DNA of 60,865 nucleotides from an uncultured Ferrimonas sp. (GCF_947489035.1 NZ_CANLCI010000026.1:1-60865); one strand, 5' to 3'. Shown: positions 1-8,150, counted from the stretch's first letter. The notes: generated by a model not told the origin, from the letters alone. Numbers and translations are program-made.

Positions 1-154
1 AGCAGTGCCATCGAAGCTCGCCGCAGGCGACAATAGCTACCGCGCAGCAACGCCAACAGTTAACTAATACACAGCCCTTTTTTGTGGCGGGATGATTGGC
101 GCAGGGCTGAGCAGCATCGTATGGCTGGGGGCCATCGAAGGCACTAACGGCGAA

Positions 155-1333
155 TTAGGCCTCGAATTGCTCAACCGCACGGTGCAAGGCATGAAACGAG
201 GTTTGGAGCTGGGCTAAAGGTGCGGCGAAGTTCATGCGGTAAAAGTGTGCGTCGGGCTCGCCAAACCAGCTGCCCGGCGTTAATGCGAGTTTGGCGTGTT
301 GGGTGAGCAGTAACGTGAGCTGGGTGGGGGTGAGCCCTAAGCCGGTAAAGTCGAACCAAATTTGATTGGTGCCTTCGGGGGCAAAGGTTTTAACTTGCGG
401 CAGCTCTTTGGCCATAAACGCCACAATCCAATCTCGGCTGGTTTCGGTGTAACGCAAAAAGGCATCAAACCACGGCTTACCCTGTTGGTAGGCGGCAATG
501 GTGGCGTAGGTGCTAAAGGCGTTGCCGTGATCAAGCGACATCGACGCTGAGGTGGCTTTAATTTTGTCGCGCAGCTGGGGGTTATCGCTGTAAATATAAC
601 CGTTGGAGATGCTGTTTAAGCCGAAGTTTTTCGCCGGAGAACCGATGATGGTCAGGCTGTTGTCGTAATCCAAGGCGGCCATGCTGGTGAAGGTGGCGCC
701 GGAAAAGATGATGTCGCTGTGCACTTCATCGCTGATGATCAGGGTGTGGTATTTGTTGGCGATGGCGACCAGTTGTTGCAGCTCGGCTTTCGTCCAAACT
801 CGGCCAACCGGATTGTGTGGATTACATAGCAGCACCATTTTTACCTTGCCTGTTTTTAACTGATTTTCAAAACCTTCAAAATCAATTACATAGCGGTCTT
901 GCTCGATCTTCAGGGGGTTGCTGACCGCCGTTCGTCCCGCCGATTCAATTAAGCGGCGAAACTGATGGTACACCGGCGTTTGAATCAATACGCCGTCACC
1001 TTCGTTGGTAAAATCGCGGATCAATAAACCAATTGCGCTCAATACTCCGGGCACTTGCACAAAATGATCTGGGTTCAGATCCAGATTGTGGCGATCTTTA
1101 TTCCACGCAGAAATGGCTGAAAACACCGTGTGCGAATCGAATTCGTACGAATAGGATTCTCGCTCAACCAACTGCTGCAGGGCATGGCTGATTGGCGCGG
1201 CAATGGGAAAGTCCATGTCGGCAATCCAATAGGGCGTTAATTGATCGGTGCCATAGATTTGGTTCAGCATGTTGCGGTCGTGCTTAATGAACTTATGGCT
1301 GACATCGGTGCGGCTAGGGGTAACTTGAAACAT
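155..1333 (-). CDS. MalY/PatB-family PLP-dependent C-S lyase (cystathionine beta-lyase-like aminotransferase fold)
   Basis: Fold-type I PLP enzyme of 392 residues, the usual size for MalY/PatB proteins, which cleave the C-S bond of cystathionine or cysteine to give a thiol, pyruvate and ammonia in the cytosol. Visible motifs are the substrate-side WIADMDF near 37-43, NPHNPVGR at 171-178, SDEVHSD at 201-207 and the Schiff-base lysine in GSPAKNFGL (K235). The start is preceded by GGAGA on the minus strand. The real substrate cannot be read from sequence; cystathionine, cysteine or an S-conjugate are all possible. About 30 bp upstream lies a two-part element also found in front of the sigZ-like gene, which suggests shared control. 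Confidence 0.9.
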   Translation of the reverse strand: MFQVTPSRTDVSHKFIKHDRNMLNQIYGTDQLTPYWIADMDFPIAAPISHALQQLVERESYSYEFDSHTVFSAISAWNKDRHNLDLNPDHFVQVPGVLSAIGLLIRDFTNEGDGVLIQTPVYHQFRRLIESAGRTAVSNPLKIEQDRYVIDFEGFENQLKTGKVKMVLLCNPHNPVGRVWTKAELQQLVAIANKYHTLIISDEVHSDIIFSGATFTSMAALDYDNSLTIIGSPAKNFGLNSISNGYIYSDNPQLRDKIKATSASMSLDHGNAFSTYATIAAYQQGKPWFDAFLRYTETSRDWIVAFMAKELPQVKTFAPEGTNQIWFDFTGLGLTPTQLTLLLTQHAKLALTPGSWFGEPDAHFYRMNFAAPLAQLQTSFHALHRAVEQFEA

Positions 1334-1365
1334 CGGTTCTCTCCGTTATTTTCACTTGCTACTGC

Positions 1366-1396
1366 TAAGACGCAGCAGCAAGGAAAAAGACGCAAA
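1366..1396 (-). promoter_or_regulatory. Two-part direct-repeat element upstream of the C-S lyase (candidate SigZ promoter)
   Basis: On the minus strand the site reads TTTGCGTCTTTT, nine unrelated bases, then CTGCGTCTTA. The core GCGTCTT therefore occurs twice with 13 bp between (plus strand 1387-1393 and 1367-1373). The same arrangement occurs at 3654-3684 before the sigZ-like gene. Its downstream edge is 32 bp from the ATG, a distance that suits a promoter with a short leader. A CGTC core at -10 is known for several ECF sigma factors; assignment to SigZ is inference. Confidence 0.55.
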
Positions 1397-1486
1397 CAAC
1401 AGCCAACGGGGGAGCGGCACATTCAAATTGTTGAGCGTCATTCCTGCACGCCATTCCTGCCCGCCTTGGTGTCGGCGGTGCTGGCG

Positions 1487-2956
1487 TCAGTTGCTCAGCG
1501 TGAGCGAGTCTAAAATGCCTTGGCCACTATGAATGCCCCCCTCATTTTCACTGGCCGGTTTACTGCGGATCAGGTAGCCAGCGTAGCCATCGAGTTCGGT
1601 GACGGGTTCGCCATCAAAATAGGCGCTGAACAAGCCGATCTCGCTCACCAGATCATCAATCTGAGTTGGCTTACCATCGCGCACCGCGAGGGTGGGCTGT
1701 TCACGTTCATGGGGGTACAAACGCTGCATCAACGCCCAAGCGCCATATTCTGCCGGGGCAAGTTGCGCCAGCTTGTGGCTGATGTCGTCACCAAAAATGC
1801 AATGGCCACCGCCTTCCCCTTGGTTTTTGAGGACCCATTGTTGTTTGTTGGCTTCGGTTTGAAACCAATGGATGCTGTCTGGGGTTACGGGCTTCATCTC
1901 GGCCAGCACGCTTTTAACCTGCTGGGCTTGCGCTTGGGTGAGCCCCCAACGGGCGTACTCTGCCGCGGGCATCATGGTCAGTAGCATCTGCATGGTTTTA
2001 CTGGTGGCCAGTTGTTGGCTGAAGGTGGCATTAACGGCCACATGGTGCTGCTCTATAAATTGCCGAGTTTGGCTTAAGGTGTGGCAACAGATGGCTTCAT
2101 TTAGCTGCGGCGAGCAGTAATCCACATATTGGTAGCCCGCCCGCAGGTACACCACATCAATGGCGCCAACGCCCGCCAACAGCAAACGCTGATCGTCGCC
2201 GCTGGTAAGCTGAGTGCTGAGCTGTTCAAAGGTGCGGCGTACCGTGCGCAGCCCCTGCTGTTGCAGCTCGATCTCCAGCAGGTGCTGATCGTATACGTTA
2301 TCTTCGTCGGCCTGAACCACCATCAAGAAGGTGGGGTTGGGCTGACTGGGATCCACTGGGAAGGCGGCTTTTATTTGCCGAGCCGCCTGTGCAATGCCGT
2401 AGGCTAATTGGGTTAGCCCTTGGTTTGGGGCTGGGGTTGCTTGGGGGTGTTCTAACCACGGTTGCTGCGCTTGAGACCACTGGCTGTGCAAAAAGGCGTG
2501 CAGTTCGCTGGCGCGCTGGCCGAAGGGCGCCATGCCTGCGGCGATGCCATTAAATTCGATCACCTTGGCCCCATGTTGGCGGTCGTCCATAAAGTCGGTA
2601 CGCATCAACAACAGTGGTTTGCGCGCGGGTTGGCGATGCTGCTGAGCTTGGCCATGAACCTGCTGGTGCAACGACAGCAACCGCGCAAAAAAGGGATCCG
2701 CCTTGGCCACCCCCGCCAGTGACGTTTGCAGAAAGTCGTGATCTTCAGACAGGTTGCTGATCAACTTGGTGATCAGCGGGGTGACTTGGCGTAGGTGCTG
2801 AAAGGTGGCGCGCGCCATGGTGATGGGGGCAATGCTAAAAGGGCAGTGGCGGGCGCTGTTGTCTGCTTGGCGAAACGCCACGCCGTGCATGATGGCCCAT
2901 TCACTGGCAGCGTCGATCACGCTTTGGGAAAGCGCAGGGGCGGTTTGGTGGTTCAT
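1487..2956 (-). CDS. Glutathione synthetase of the eukaryotic (GSS) type
   Basis: 489 residues, close to human GSS (474) and much longer than bacterial GshB (about 315). It would join gamma-glutamylcysteine and glycine with ATP to make glutathione. Landmarks in GSS order are MRTDFMDD (118-125), the KVIEFNGIAAGM block (131-142, like EINTISASF in GSS), VYLRAGY (269-275, like FRDGY), the glycine-rich ATP loop VLKNQGEGGGH (375-385), SEIGLFSAYF (438-447) and the C-terminal YLIRSKP (461-467) followed by EGGIHSGQGILD. It lies 113 bp downstream of the sigZ-like gene on the same strand. A related ATP-grasp peptide ligase activity cannot be excluded, but the whole-length motif order favours GSS. Confidence 0.85.
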   Translation of the reverse strand: MNHQTAPALSQSVIDAASEWAIMHGVAFRQADNSARHCPFSIAPITMARATFQHLRQVTPLITKLISNLSEDHDFLQTSLAGVAKADPFFARLLSLHQQVHGQAQQHRQPARKPLLLMRTDFMDDRQHGAKVIEFNGIAAGMAPFGQRASELHAFLHSQWSQAQQPWLEHPQATPAPNQGLTQLAYGIAQAARQIKAAFPVDPSQPNPTFLMVVQADEDNVYDQHLLEIELQQQGLRTVRRTFEQLSTQLTSGDDQRLLLAGVGAIDVVYLRAGYQYVDYCSPQLNEAICCHTLSQTRQFIEQHHVAVNATFSQQLATSKTMQMLLTMMPAAEYARWGLTQAQAQQVKSVLAEMKPVTPDSIHWFQTEANKQQWVLKNQGEGGGHCIFGDDISHKLAQLAPAEYGAWALMQRLYPHEREQPTLAVRDGKPTQIDDLVSEIGLFSAYFDGEPVTELDGYAGYLIRSKPASENEGGIHSGQGILDSLTLSN

Positions 2957-3069
2957 GGTGACTCCAAGGTATCAATTTGACGCAGAGGCGCATGAGCTGG
3001 TACTGCGGGGAATAAACGCGAGGGGAATGGCCAGCGTCAGTTAGCGCTCAGGTGAGCGCCGCCGAGCCA

Positions 3070-3609
3070 TCAGCATTTCAGTCGCCGCCCCTTTGCTTTG
3101 GGGGAATAGTCGGTAATGCCGTATTGGTCAATCTCAAAATCACAGCACGCCATCATCAGCTCTCGAAATTTTACTCGGCTGCGTTGCACCCGACTTTTGG
3201 CGCCAGACAGGGATAACCCCAGCTGATCGGCAATCTCTTGCTGGGATACGCCCTCTAATTCCGCCAAACGCAATGGCGTGCCGTATTTCTCTGGCAGTTC
3301 GGCAATTAACGGGCGCAAACATTGGGCGACTTCTTCGCGCGCCTGCTTACCTGCATCTTGCTCTTCTGCAACCAGATCCTCTGGCAGGGGGTCATGCACC
3401 CGCTGGCCACGATAGAAATCCATGATGGTGTTATGGGCAATGCGGTAGAGCCAGCCTTTCAAGCTGCCTTTGGATTTAAGCTGGTGCAGATTGCCACTGG
3501 CTTTGATGTAAACCTCTTGCAGGATGTCATCGACCATATCAGCGTCATCCACCCGCTTACTGACGTAGCGGCGAAGTTGCTCTTTGTGATTTTGCCATTC
3601 AGAGATCAT
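3070..3609 (-). CDS. sigZ: SigZ-like RNA polymerase sigma factor (ECF-type)
   Basis: 179 residues with sigma region 2 at about 20-70 (DDILQEVYIKA, GWLYRIAHNTIMDFYR) and region 4 at about 100-150 (LRLAELEGVSQQEIADQLGLS, then GAKSRVQRSRVKFRE). The C-terminal tail ACCDFEIDQYGITDY (154-168) is the hallmark that separates SigZ from other ECF factors, and a further Cys is the last residue (C179). No anti-sigma gene adjoins it. The cysteine pair C155-C156 could bind metal or sense redox state, but that is inference. The two-part GCGTCTT element 44 bp before the ATG suggests autoregulation. Confidence 0.88.
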   Translation of the reverse strand: MISEWQNHKEQLRRYVSKRVDDADMVDDILQEVYIKASGNLHQLKSKGSLKGWLYRIAHNTIMDFYRGQRVHDPLPEDLVAEEQDAGKQAREEVAQCLRPLIAELPEKYGTPLRLAELEGVSQQEIADQLGLSLSGAKSRVQRSRVKFRELMMACCDFEIDQYGITDYSPKAKGRRLKC

Positions 3610-3653
3610 AGAAACTCAGCCCCAACTCATAACGATTTTCTGTTCTGTTGCCT

Positions 3654-3684
3654 TAAGACGCAGGCGGGCGCCAAAAGACGCAAA
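3654..3684 (-). promoter_or_regulatory. Two-part direct-repeat element upstream of sigZ (candidate autoregulated promoter)
   Basis: Minus-strand reading TTTGCGTCTTTT, nine bases, CTGCGTCTTA. This is the same two halves at the same spacing as the site at 1366-1396, while the nine middle bases are unrelated (cagcaagga and gcgggcgcc on the plus strand). The two GCGTCTT cores lie at 3675-3681 and 3655-3661. The ATG at 3609 is 44 bp downstream, compatible with a promoter and a leader of about 40 nt. Confidence 0.55.
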
Positions 3685-3762
3685 ATTTTTGAAAAAATGT
3701 GGCGGCAGTCCGCCGTTGCCTACACGTTAGCATAATCGGTTGGTGCGACACTGGAACGAAGA

Positions 3763-3784
3763 AGCCCCATCGGGCGATGGGGCT
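3763..3784 (-). terminator. Stem-loop after the DUF1330 gene
   Basis: An 8-bp perfect stem (AGCCCCAT / ATGGGGCT) with a six-base loop lies about 55 bp past the stop of the minus-strand DUF1330 gene and is followed on that strand by a pyrimidine-rich TCTTCGTTCC. It probably ends that operon, although the U-tract is poor. Confidence 0.5.
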
Positions 3785-3837
3785 GTGAGGAGAGAGCGTT
3801 ATCGGTGGTGGCGCTGATTCTGAGTGCCAGTGGTGGG

Positions 3838-4152
3838 CTAGTCCGGTTGCGGAATGCCCGGCACCATCACCACCGAGCCGCCGTCGGTTAAGATCTGCTG
3901 ACGCAGCTCAGCCAGTTGGCGATACTCTGGCGATTCCCACCAGCTGATGGCGCTGTCGTAGTCCGGCACCTTGCCAACCACGGTCCAATTGCCAAGCCAT
4001 TCGCCTTCTTTTACCTCTTTGCTGGCGGTGGCCACTAAGATCTCGCCACCAAGCTGCTCCATCTGCGCGAGCACTTTCAGGCCATAACGCTGATGGTAAT
4101 CGGCGTGATCTTTTACCTGCATCTGAGCAATAAAAAAGTAGGGCTTTTTCAT
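3838..4152 (-). CDS. DUF1330 family protein
   Basis: 104 residues with the ferredoxin-like DUF1330 pattern: KPYFFIAQMQVKDHADYHQRYG at the N-terminus, then GGEILVAT, and WESPEYRQLAELRQ near 70-85. DUF1330 proteins are small cytosolic alpha/beta-barrel dimers of uncertain function, related to monooxygenase-like folds. The gene starts 9 bp after the saccharopine-dehydrogenase-like gene and is very likely co-transcribed with it, but no specific role follows from that. Confidence 0.85.
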   Translation of the reverse strand: MKKPYFFIAQMQVKDHADYHQRYGLKVLAQMEQLGGEILVATASKEVKEGEWLGNWTVVGKVPDYDSAISWWESPEYRQLAELRQQILTDGGSVVMVPGIPQPD

Positions 4153-4161
4153 CGCTGGCCC

Positions 4162-5328
4162 CTATTCAACGTGGCTGCTAAAACGCAGTACGTTTTTGTC
4201 GCTCAGGCGTTCGATTAAGGCCGCACCCATGGCCGAGGCCGGAGTCCAAAATCCGCCGTTCAGCGACTGCTGCAACAAACACAGGGCGGATTCAGCAATC
4301 ATCATGCTGGTGCAACCGTAGCCGGGATCTTTGTCGCCACTCACGCGCACACTCAGGCGACCTTGGTCGCTGCTGCCGTGGAAGCCCAAGGTAAAGAAGC
4401 CATCCTCTTGTTCTTGCGGGCTTGGGCCTTCGCCGGGCTTGGGCGCGTTGCCTTTACCCACTAAGCCATCGCCTTGAGTCAGCGCAATCGCCACTTGTTC
4501 GCCTTTGGCACCAGGGCCGGTGGCGATCATCTCGTCGTATTGGAAATCGCTGCCGTAGGGGTGGCCCAACAAGAAATTAGTGCGGTGGACGTTTTTGGTG
4601 TTGATCACCGCCATCACAAATGGGCTGGCCCAACTGCCTAACTCTTCGTCGTGCACGGGTTTGGTGCCGGAAGGTTGTTTGCAGCCCGGGAAATCTGGGG
4701 TTAAGGCGAAGGGGTTGATCATCAAGGCGCCGATGGCGGGATCTTGCTTGGCGTTTTTGGCTGACACCATAAAGCTGGCCACGGTGCCGCCGGATGGCCC
4801 GCCTTGCATTTTTTCCACTCGACCTTTCACTCGCTGCAGCGGCGCGCCGTGGTGCTGTGTGGCTAACTGTTGCAGTTGGAACACCCCCAGATCGGAAGGC
4901 ACGGAATCAAACCCGCAGGAGTGCACGATGTTGGCGCCGCTTTCCTGTGCTTGTGTGTGGTATTTGTCGATCATCTGTCGCATCCAAGTGGGCTCGCCAC
5001 ACAAGTCGACGTAATCGGTGCCAGCGGCGGCACAGGCGGCCACTAAGGATTCGCCATACAACTGATAAGGGCCGGCAGCGGCAATCACCACTTTGGTGTG
5101 CGCCACCAGTTCAGCTAAGGCGCCGCTGTCGTTGGCATCGGCGATGATCAGCGGCACGTCGTTGCTGATGTTTAATTGGCTTCGAACCGCTTGCAGCTTA
5201 GCGAGATCCCGCCCAGCCATGCCCCAGCTTAATTCGCTGTTGTGGTAGTGGCGTTGCAAGTACGCCGCAATCAGTTGGCCGGTAAATCCGGTGGCGCCAA
5301 ACACCACCACATCCAGTTGCTTATCCAT
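4162..5328 (-). CDS. Saccharopine dehydrogenase family oxidoreductase (trans-acting enoyl reductase-like)
   Basis: 388 residues. An N-terminal Rossmann fold carries VVVFGATGFTGQLIAAYL (7-24), typical of the saccharopine dehydrogenase-like group to which mycobacterial trans-acting enoyl reductase and animal SCCPDH belong. Further family blocks are AAAGPYQLYGESLVAAC and TDYVDLCGE (about 84-118), then HSCGFDSVPSDLG near 135-148. It is soluble and lacks lysine-pathway context, so a lipid or other ketone/enoyl substrate is more likely than saccharopine. First gene of a two-gene operon with DUF1330. A near-palindrome lies about 10 bp upstream of its start. Confidence 0.85.
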   Translation of the reverse strand: MDKQLDVVVFGATGFTGQLIAAYLQRHYHNSELSWGMAGRDLAKLQAVRSQLNISNDVPLIIADANDSGALAELVAHTKVVIAAAGPYQLYGESLVAACAAAGTDYVDLCGEPTWMRQMIDKYHTQAQESGANIVHSCGFDSVPSDLGVFQLQQLATQHHGAPLQRVKGRVEKMQGGPSGGTVASFMVSAKNAKQDPAIGALMINPFALTPDFPGCKQPSGTKPVHDEELGSWASPFVMAVINTKNVHRTNFLLGHPYGSDFQYDEMIATGPGAKGEQVAIALTQGDGLVGKGNAPKPGEGPSPQEQEDGFFTLGFHGSSDQGRLSVRVSGDKDPGYGCTSMMIAESALCLLQQSLNGGFWTPASAMGAALIERLSDKNVLRFSSHVE

Positions 5329-5338
5329 GCGCTAATCC

Positions 5339-5354
5339 TTAAACGTTCGTTTGA
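5339..5354 (-). promoter_or_regulatory. Short palindrome next to the start of the saccharopine-dehydrogenase-like operon
   Basis: AAACG-TT-CGTTT is a perfect 5-bp inverted repeat (5341-5352) with a partly matching outer pair, 10 bp upstream of the ATG. Size and position are like a TetR-family operator blocking the operon, but no regulator gene is adjacent. The rest of the 368-bp intergenic region 5329-5696 is AT-richer than its surroundings and shows no gene or RNA that I can support. Confidence 0.3.
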
Positions 5355-5696
5355 TTCTTTCTACGATAACAAGGCATCAATGGCAGCAAGGGGGTGAAAA
5401 GTGTCAGATCTGCGCGGTGACTACGCCAAGTTGCAGGCAAAGTGAACGAGATTAAGCCGAATAGGGGGGCGGAATGGCACCGCCTGAAACAGAGCTGCAC
5501 ACCGATATTGAGCGGCATTCAGGATCGATTTTTTGTTGCCGTTAATCGGAAAAATAGGATAACGATTTGCGTTAAAGTCAGTTACTCTCGAAATGAAAAT
5601 GTTAAGAATGGCCAACAGTTAAGCCGTCATGGGCCGCTGTTGTTGGTTTTTATCCTAGATGTTTCGTATTCATCTTTTAGTGTTGAGAGCAAGGGA

Positions 5697-6053
5697 ATGA
5701 ACTCCATAAAAAGACCGATCAATAGACATCAGATCTATCATGCCCACGTGTATTTTGAGCAAGAGACGTTGGCGCAAGCGCAGCAGTTATGTGCTCAAGC
5801 CGGTGAGCAGTTTGGCCTTCGGGTTGGCCGCGTGCACCAGCGCCCCATTGGCCCACACACCATGTGGAGTTGCCAGATAGTATTTGATAACAAAGAGTTT
5901 GAATCTTTGATCCCGTGGCTGGACGCCCACCGCAATGGCTTGAGTGTGTTGGTGCACGGGCTGACCGGTGACGATCTGCAAGATCACACCGAGCACGCTT
6001 ACTGGTTAGGCGAACAGGTGATCTTAGACTTGTCTGAGTTTGTGATGGCTTAG
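5697..6053 (+). CDS. DOPA 4,5-dioxygenase family protein
   Basis: 118 residues. The ATG at 5697 is preferred over longer in-frame starts because the family match begins almost at once: QIYHAHVYFEQET, then GRVHQRPIGPHTMWSCQIVF and LSVLVHGLTGDDLQDHTEHAYWLG. The AHVYF, the RPIGPH and the LVHG..TGDD..DHT segments supply the conserved histidines of the DOPA-dioxygenase-like family (PF08883), distant relatives of plant and fungal extradiol DOPA dioxygenases. The bacterial members are mostly uncharacterised, so a true catechol substrate is not established. Single-gene unit ending at a strong terminator. Confidence 0.85.
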   Translation: MNSIKRPINRHQIYHAHVYFEQETLAQAQQLCAQAGEQFGLRVGRVHQRPIGPHTMWSCQIVFDNKEFESLIPWLDAHRNGLSVLVHGLTGDDLQDHTEHAYWLGEQVILDLSEFVMA

Positions 6054-6085
6054 CCGTTACGCAGCGACCAAGCCCCAGAACAACA

Positions 6086-6112
6086 CGCCCCGCACATTGC
6101 GGGGCGTTTTTT
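6086..6112 (+). terminator. Rho-independent terminator
   Basis: CGCCCCGCA, short loop, TGCGGGGCG followed by seven T on the plus strand, 33 bp after the DOPA-dioxygenase-like stop. The convergent thioesterase gene ends at 6131. Confidence 0.9.
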
Positions 6113-6130
6113 CTGTTCACCGCGCCGCAG

Positions 6131-6667
6131 CTATTCTGGCCGCTGGGGCGGCCAGGGGCGATGTTGTTCCGAGTCGATCCATTGGTGCACCCAATCCGGC
6201 AGGGTGAATTCGCTCTCTTCCGCCCCCAACGCTGCTTTGATTTCCGCGGGGGCAATCAGCCCTTGTTTGCCGGTGACACCGCCACGGATCAAAATGGACG
6301 AGCAGGGCTCGCCGCGTACCCACATCGATTGTTCAAGGTACATCCAGCGATCATCAAAGCCGATAAAGCGGCTGTGCATGGTGATTTTATCGAACATGTG
6401 AATGCGCTTGCGATAACGAACCGAGCTGCCTGCCACCACCAGTGCCCATTTGTTTTTCAGCAGTGCTGGCATCAACTTGCCGCGGATCGACAGGTCGATG
6501 CGGCCCAGATCGTACAGGGTCGCGACCCGGCCGTTGTTCATTTCGTTAAACAGATCCAAGTCCCACGGGTGGCAACGAAACTCAATGCTGCTGGGATCGG
6601 TATAAGCGATCTGACTTTTTTTCTTGGCATTAAAAATGGTTTTTGCGAGGCGAAAAAACGGGTACAT
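6131..6667 (-). CDS. Acyl-CoA thioesterase-like hotdog protein (4HBT-like)
   Basis: 178 residues from the ATG at 6667. The frame stays open for 58 more codons upstream, but that part looks noncoding (scattered Cys/Ser/Arg) and the family similarity starts at MYPFFRLAKTIF. Hotdog signatures are IEFRCHPWDLDLFNEMNNGRVATLYDLGRIDL and FDKITMHSRFIGFDDRWMYLEQSMW. NEMNNGR is the helix-start motif shared by Them6-type and bacterial 4-hydroxybenzoyl-CoA thioesterase-like proteins. Substrate unknown, probably an acyl-CoA. It lies 178 bp downstream of the ketopantoate reductase-like gene on the same strand. Confidence 0.82.
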   Translation of the reverse strand: MYPFFRLAKTIFNAKKKSQIAYTDPSSIEFRCHPWDLDLFNEMNNGRVATLYDLGRIDLSIRGKLMPALLKNKWALVVAGSSVRYRKRIHMFDKITMHSRFIGFDDRWMYLEQSMWVRGEPCSSILIRGGVTGKQGLIAPAEIKAALGAEESEFTLPDWVHQWIDSEQHRPWPPQRPE

Positions 6668-6845
6668 CGATTGCGTCCGACACTGCCAGCGCTGCGGGGA
6701 TCGCGACGCGGCCAAATTGATTTGAGTTAACACTCTATATTGGTGCGAGTGTGAGGTACAGGCAGCGCGGCTGAAATTCCCGCTAATCACCTGTAAATCA
6801 TTGTGTTTATTTATGATTGCTGCTGCATCAGCAGGCGACAACGGC

Positions 6846-7901
6846 CTACTTTTGCAGTTGTTGCAGCAAGGCTGGTGCGCTTAACTGCGGCGATCCTACC
6901 TCGGCCTGTTCCGCTTGTTTTACCAGTGCCACAATTGCGCCGTTGGCGTTGGCACTGAGCCGATGCTGCTGCGCCAACTGCACGATTTCGCCGTTCAGGT
7001 AGTCAATTTCGGTTTTACGGTGCAGCTGCAAGTCTTCATACATGGATGAGCGTGCCTGTGGATCAACCTTGAGCATGGCGCTGGCCACGCGGCGAAACAG
7101 AACATTAGGCAGGCGTAAAATGTGCGGCAGCAAAGCGGGCACCACTTTGCCAGAGCGGGCCGGGGTGATCCCCGCTTGTTTGAGGATCCCCAGAGCTTCG
7201 GTGATCACTAAGGCCATCACTTGGCGGTACTGACGGTGATTGAGTTGATCCCGCAGCGGAATGCCAGCCAGTGCATTGACCGCGTTGTTGAGGTTGATGA
7301 TCAGTTTGCCCCATTGTACCTCAAGCATATTCTCGTATTGGCGCAGCGGCAGTTGCGCCTGAGCCAAGCCGCGGATTAACCCCGCCACCGCTGGGCTGTC
7401 ACTGGCGCTGATCGCCTCTAATGCCAAGTCGCCTTCGGTGCCGCAATGGAAGTGACCATCGCCTTGGTTAAACACATTAAACGGCACCATACCGCGCAGA
7501 ATGCGCTGATTTGGCAGCAATGATTGCAGCAGTTCTACGTTACTAACCCCGTTTTGAAAACTGATTACCGTGGCGGCAGGATTGGCGTATTGCACTATCT
7601 GCGCGGCAGCGGCGGCGCTGTCGCCACTTTTTACTGTCAGCAAAATAACGTCTGCTTTCGCCAGCACAGCGGGAGACAGCGCAAACTGGATCTGGCTGGC
7701 CATCACTTGGCTGTTGCGGCCACGCCAGTCGGTAACGGTTAAGCCGTGATCGGCTATTTGTTGCTGTAATCGCTGCCGACCAATCAACGTGATTTTTAAG
7801 TCGGGGTTATTGCTGGCCGCAAGGCAGCCACCTAAATAGCAGCCAATGCTGCCAGCGCCGAGGATCGCAATGTTAATGGGCGTAACGGAAGCCATAGTCA
7901 C
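6846..7901 (-). CDS. 2-dehydropantoate 2-reductase (ketopantoate reductase) family protein
   Basis: 351 residues, slightly longer than E. coli PanE. An NAD(P)-binding Rossmann motif ILGAGSIGCYLGGCL sits at 13-27, followed by LLTVKS near 90 and SFQNGVSN near 117-124. The C-terminal helical domain carries the family pattern WGKLIINLNNAVNAL (about 199-213), which includes the catalytic-lysine region. It would reduce ketopantoate to pantoate for pantothenate/CoA synthesis, but paralogues with other 2-oxo substrates are common. The true start may be one or two codons later (MTMAS). Confidence 0.85.
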   Translation of the reverse strand: MTMASVTPINIAILGAGSIGCYLGGCLAASNNPDLKITLIGRQRLQQQIADHGLTVTDWRGRNSQVMASQIQFALSPAVLAKADVILLTVKSGDSAAAAAQIVQYANPAATVISFQNGVSNVELLQSLLPNQRILRGMVPFNVFNQGDGHFHCGTEGDLALEAISASDSPAVAGLIRGLAQAQLPLRQYENMLEVQWGKLIINLNNAVNALAGIPLRDQLNHRQYRQVMALVITEALGILKQAGITPARSGKVVPALLPHILRLPNVLFRRVASAMLKVDPQARSSMYEDLQLHRKTEIDYLNGEIVQLAQQHRLSANANGAIVALVKQAEQAEVGSPQLSAPALLQQLQK

Positions 7902-8150
7902 CTTGGGGTTATCAGGCTGCCAACAGGCAACAAGGTTGGGATAATGGCGCTAAGGTGCGCTGCATTAGTGCACTAAGTCAACGGTTGGAGCGGGCGGCAG
8001 GGCACATCAGCAGCGGCACTTGGTATTGAGCGCGAGGATCATGGCCGCAGATTAAGTGGCGGACATTGCTTAATGTTTCCTCAATGGCGGTCGCCTTGTA
8101 TGGCTATAACCAATAACAATGGTCGCCGCCGCAGTGTAGGCGAAACAGCA

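Noticed and set aside
2..217. Plus-strand frame at the left edge with an in-frame TAA at 65-67, then an open stretch (MIGAGLSSIVWLGAIEG...) to TAA at 215
   Set aside because: The 3' half is antisense to the well-supported C-terminus of the C-S lyase, there is no ribosome-binding site and the frame is broken. It could be a remnant of an upstream gene, but nothing proves it.
4580..5147. Long open frames on the opposite strand inside the saccharopine-dehydrogenase-like gene
   Set aside because: Shadow frames of a GC-rich gene; composition (Arg/Pro/Cys-rich) is not protein-like.
5442..5696. N-terminal extension of the DOPA-dioxygenase-like frame
   Set aside because: The 85 codons before 5697 show no family match and cross AT-rich intergenic DNA.
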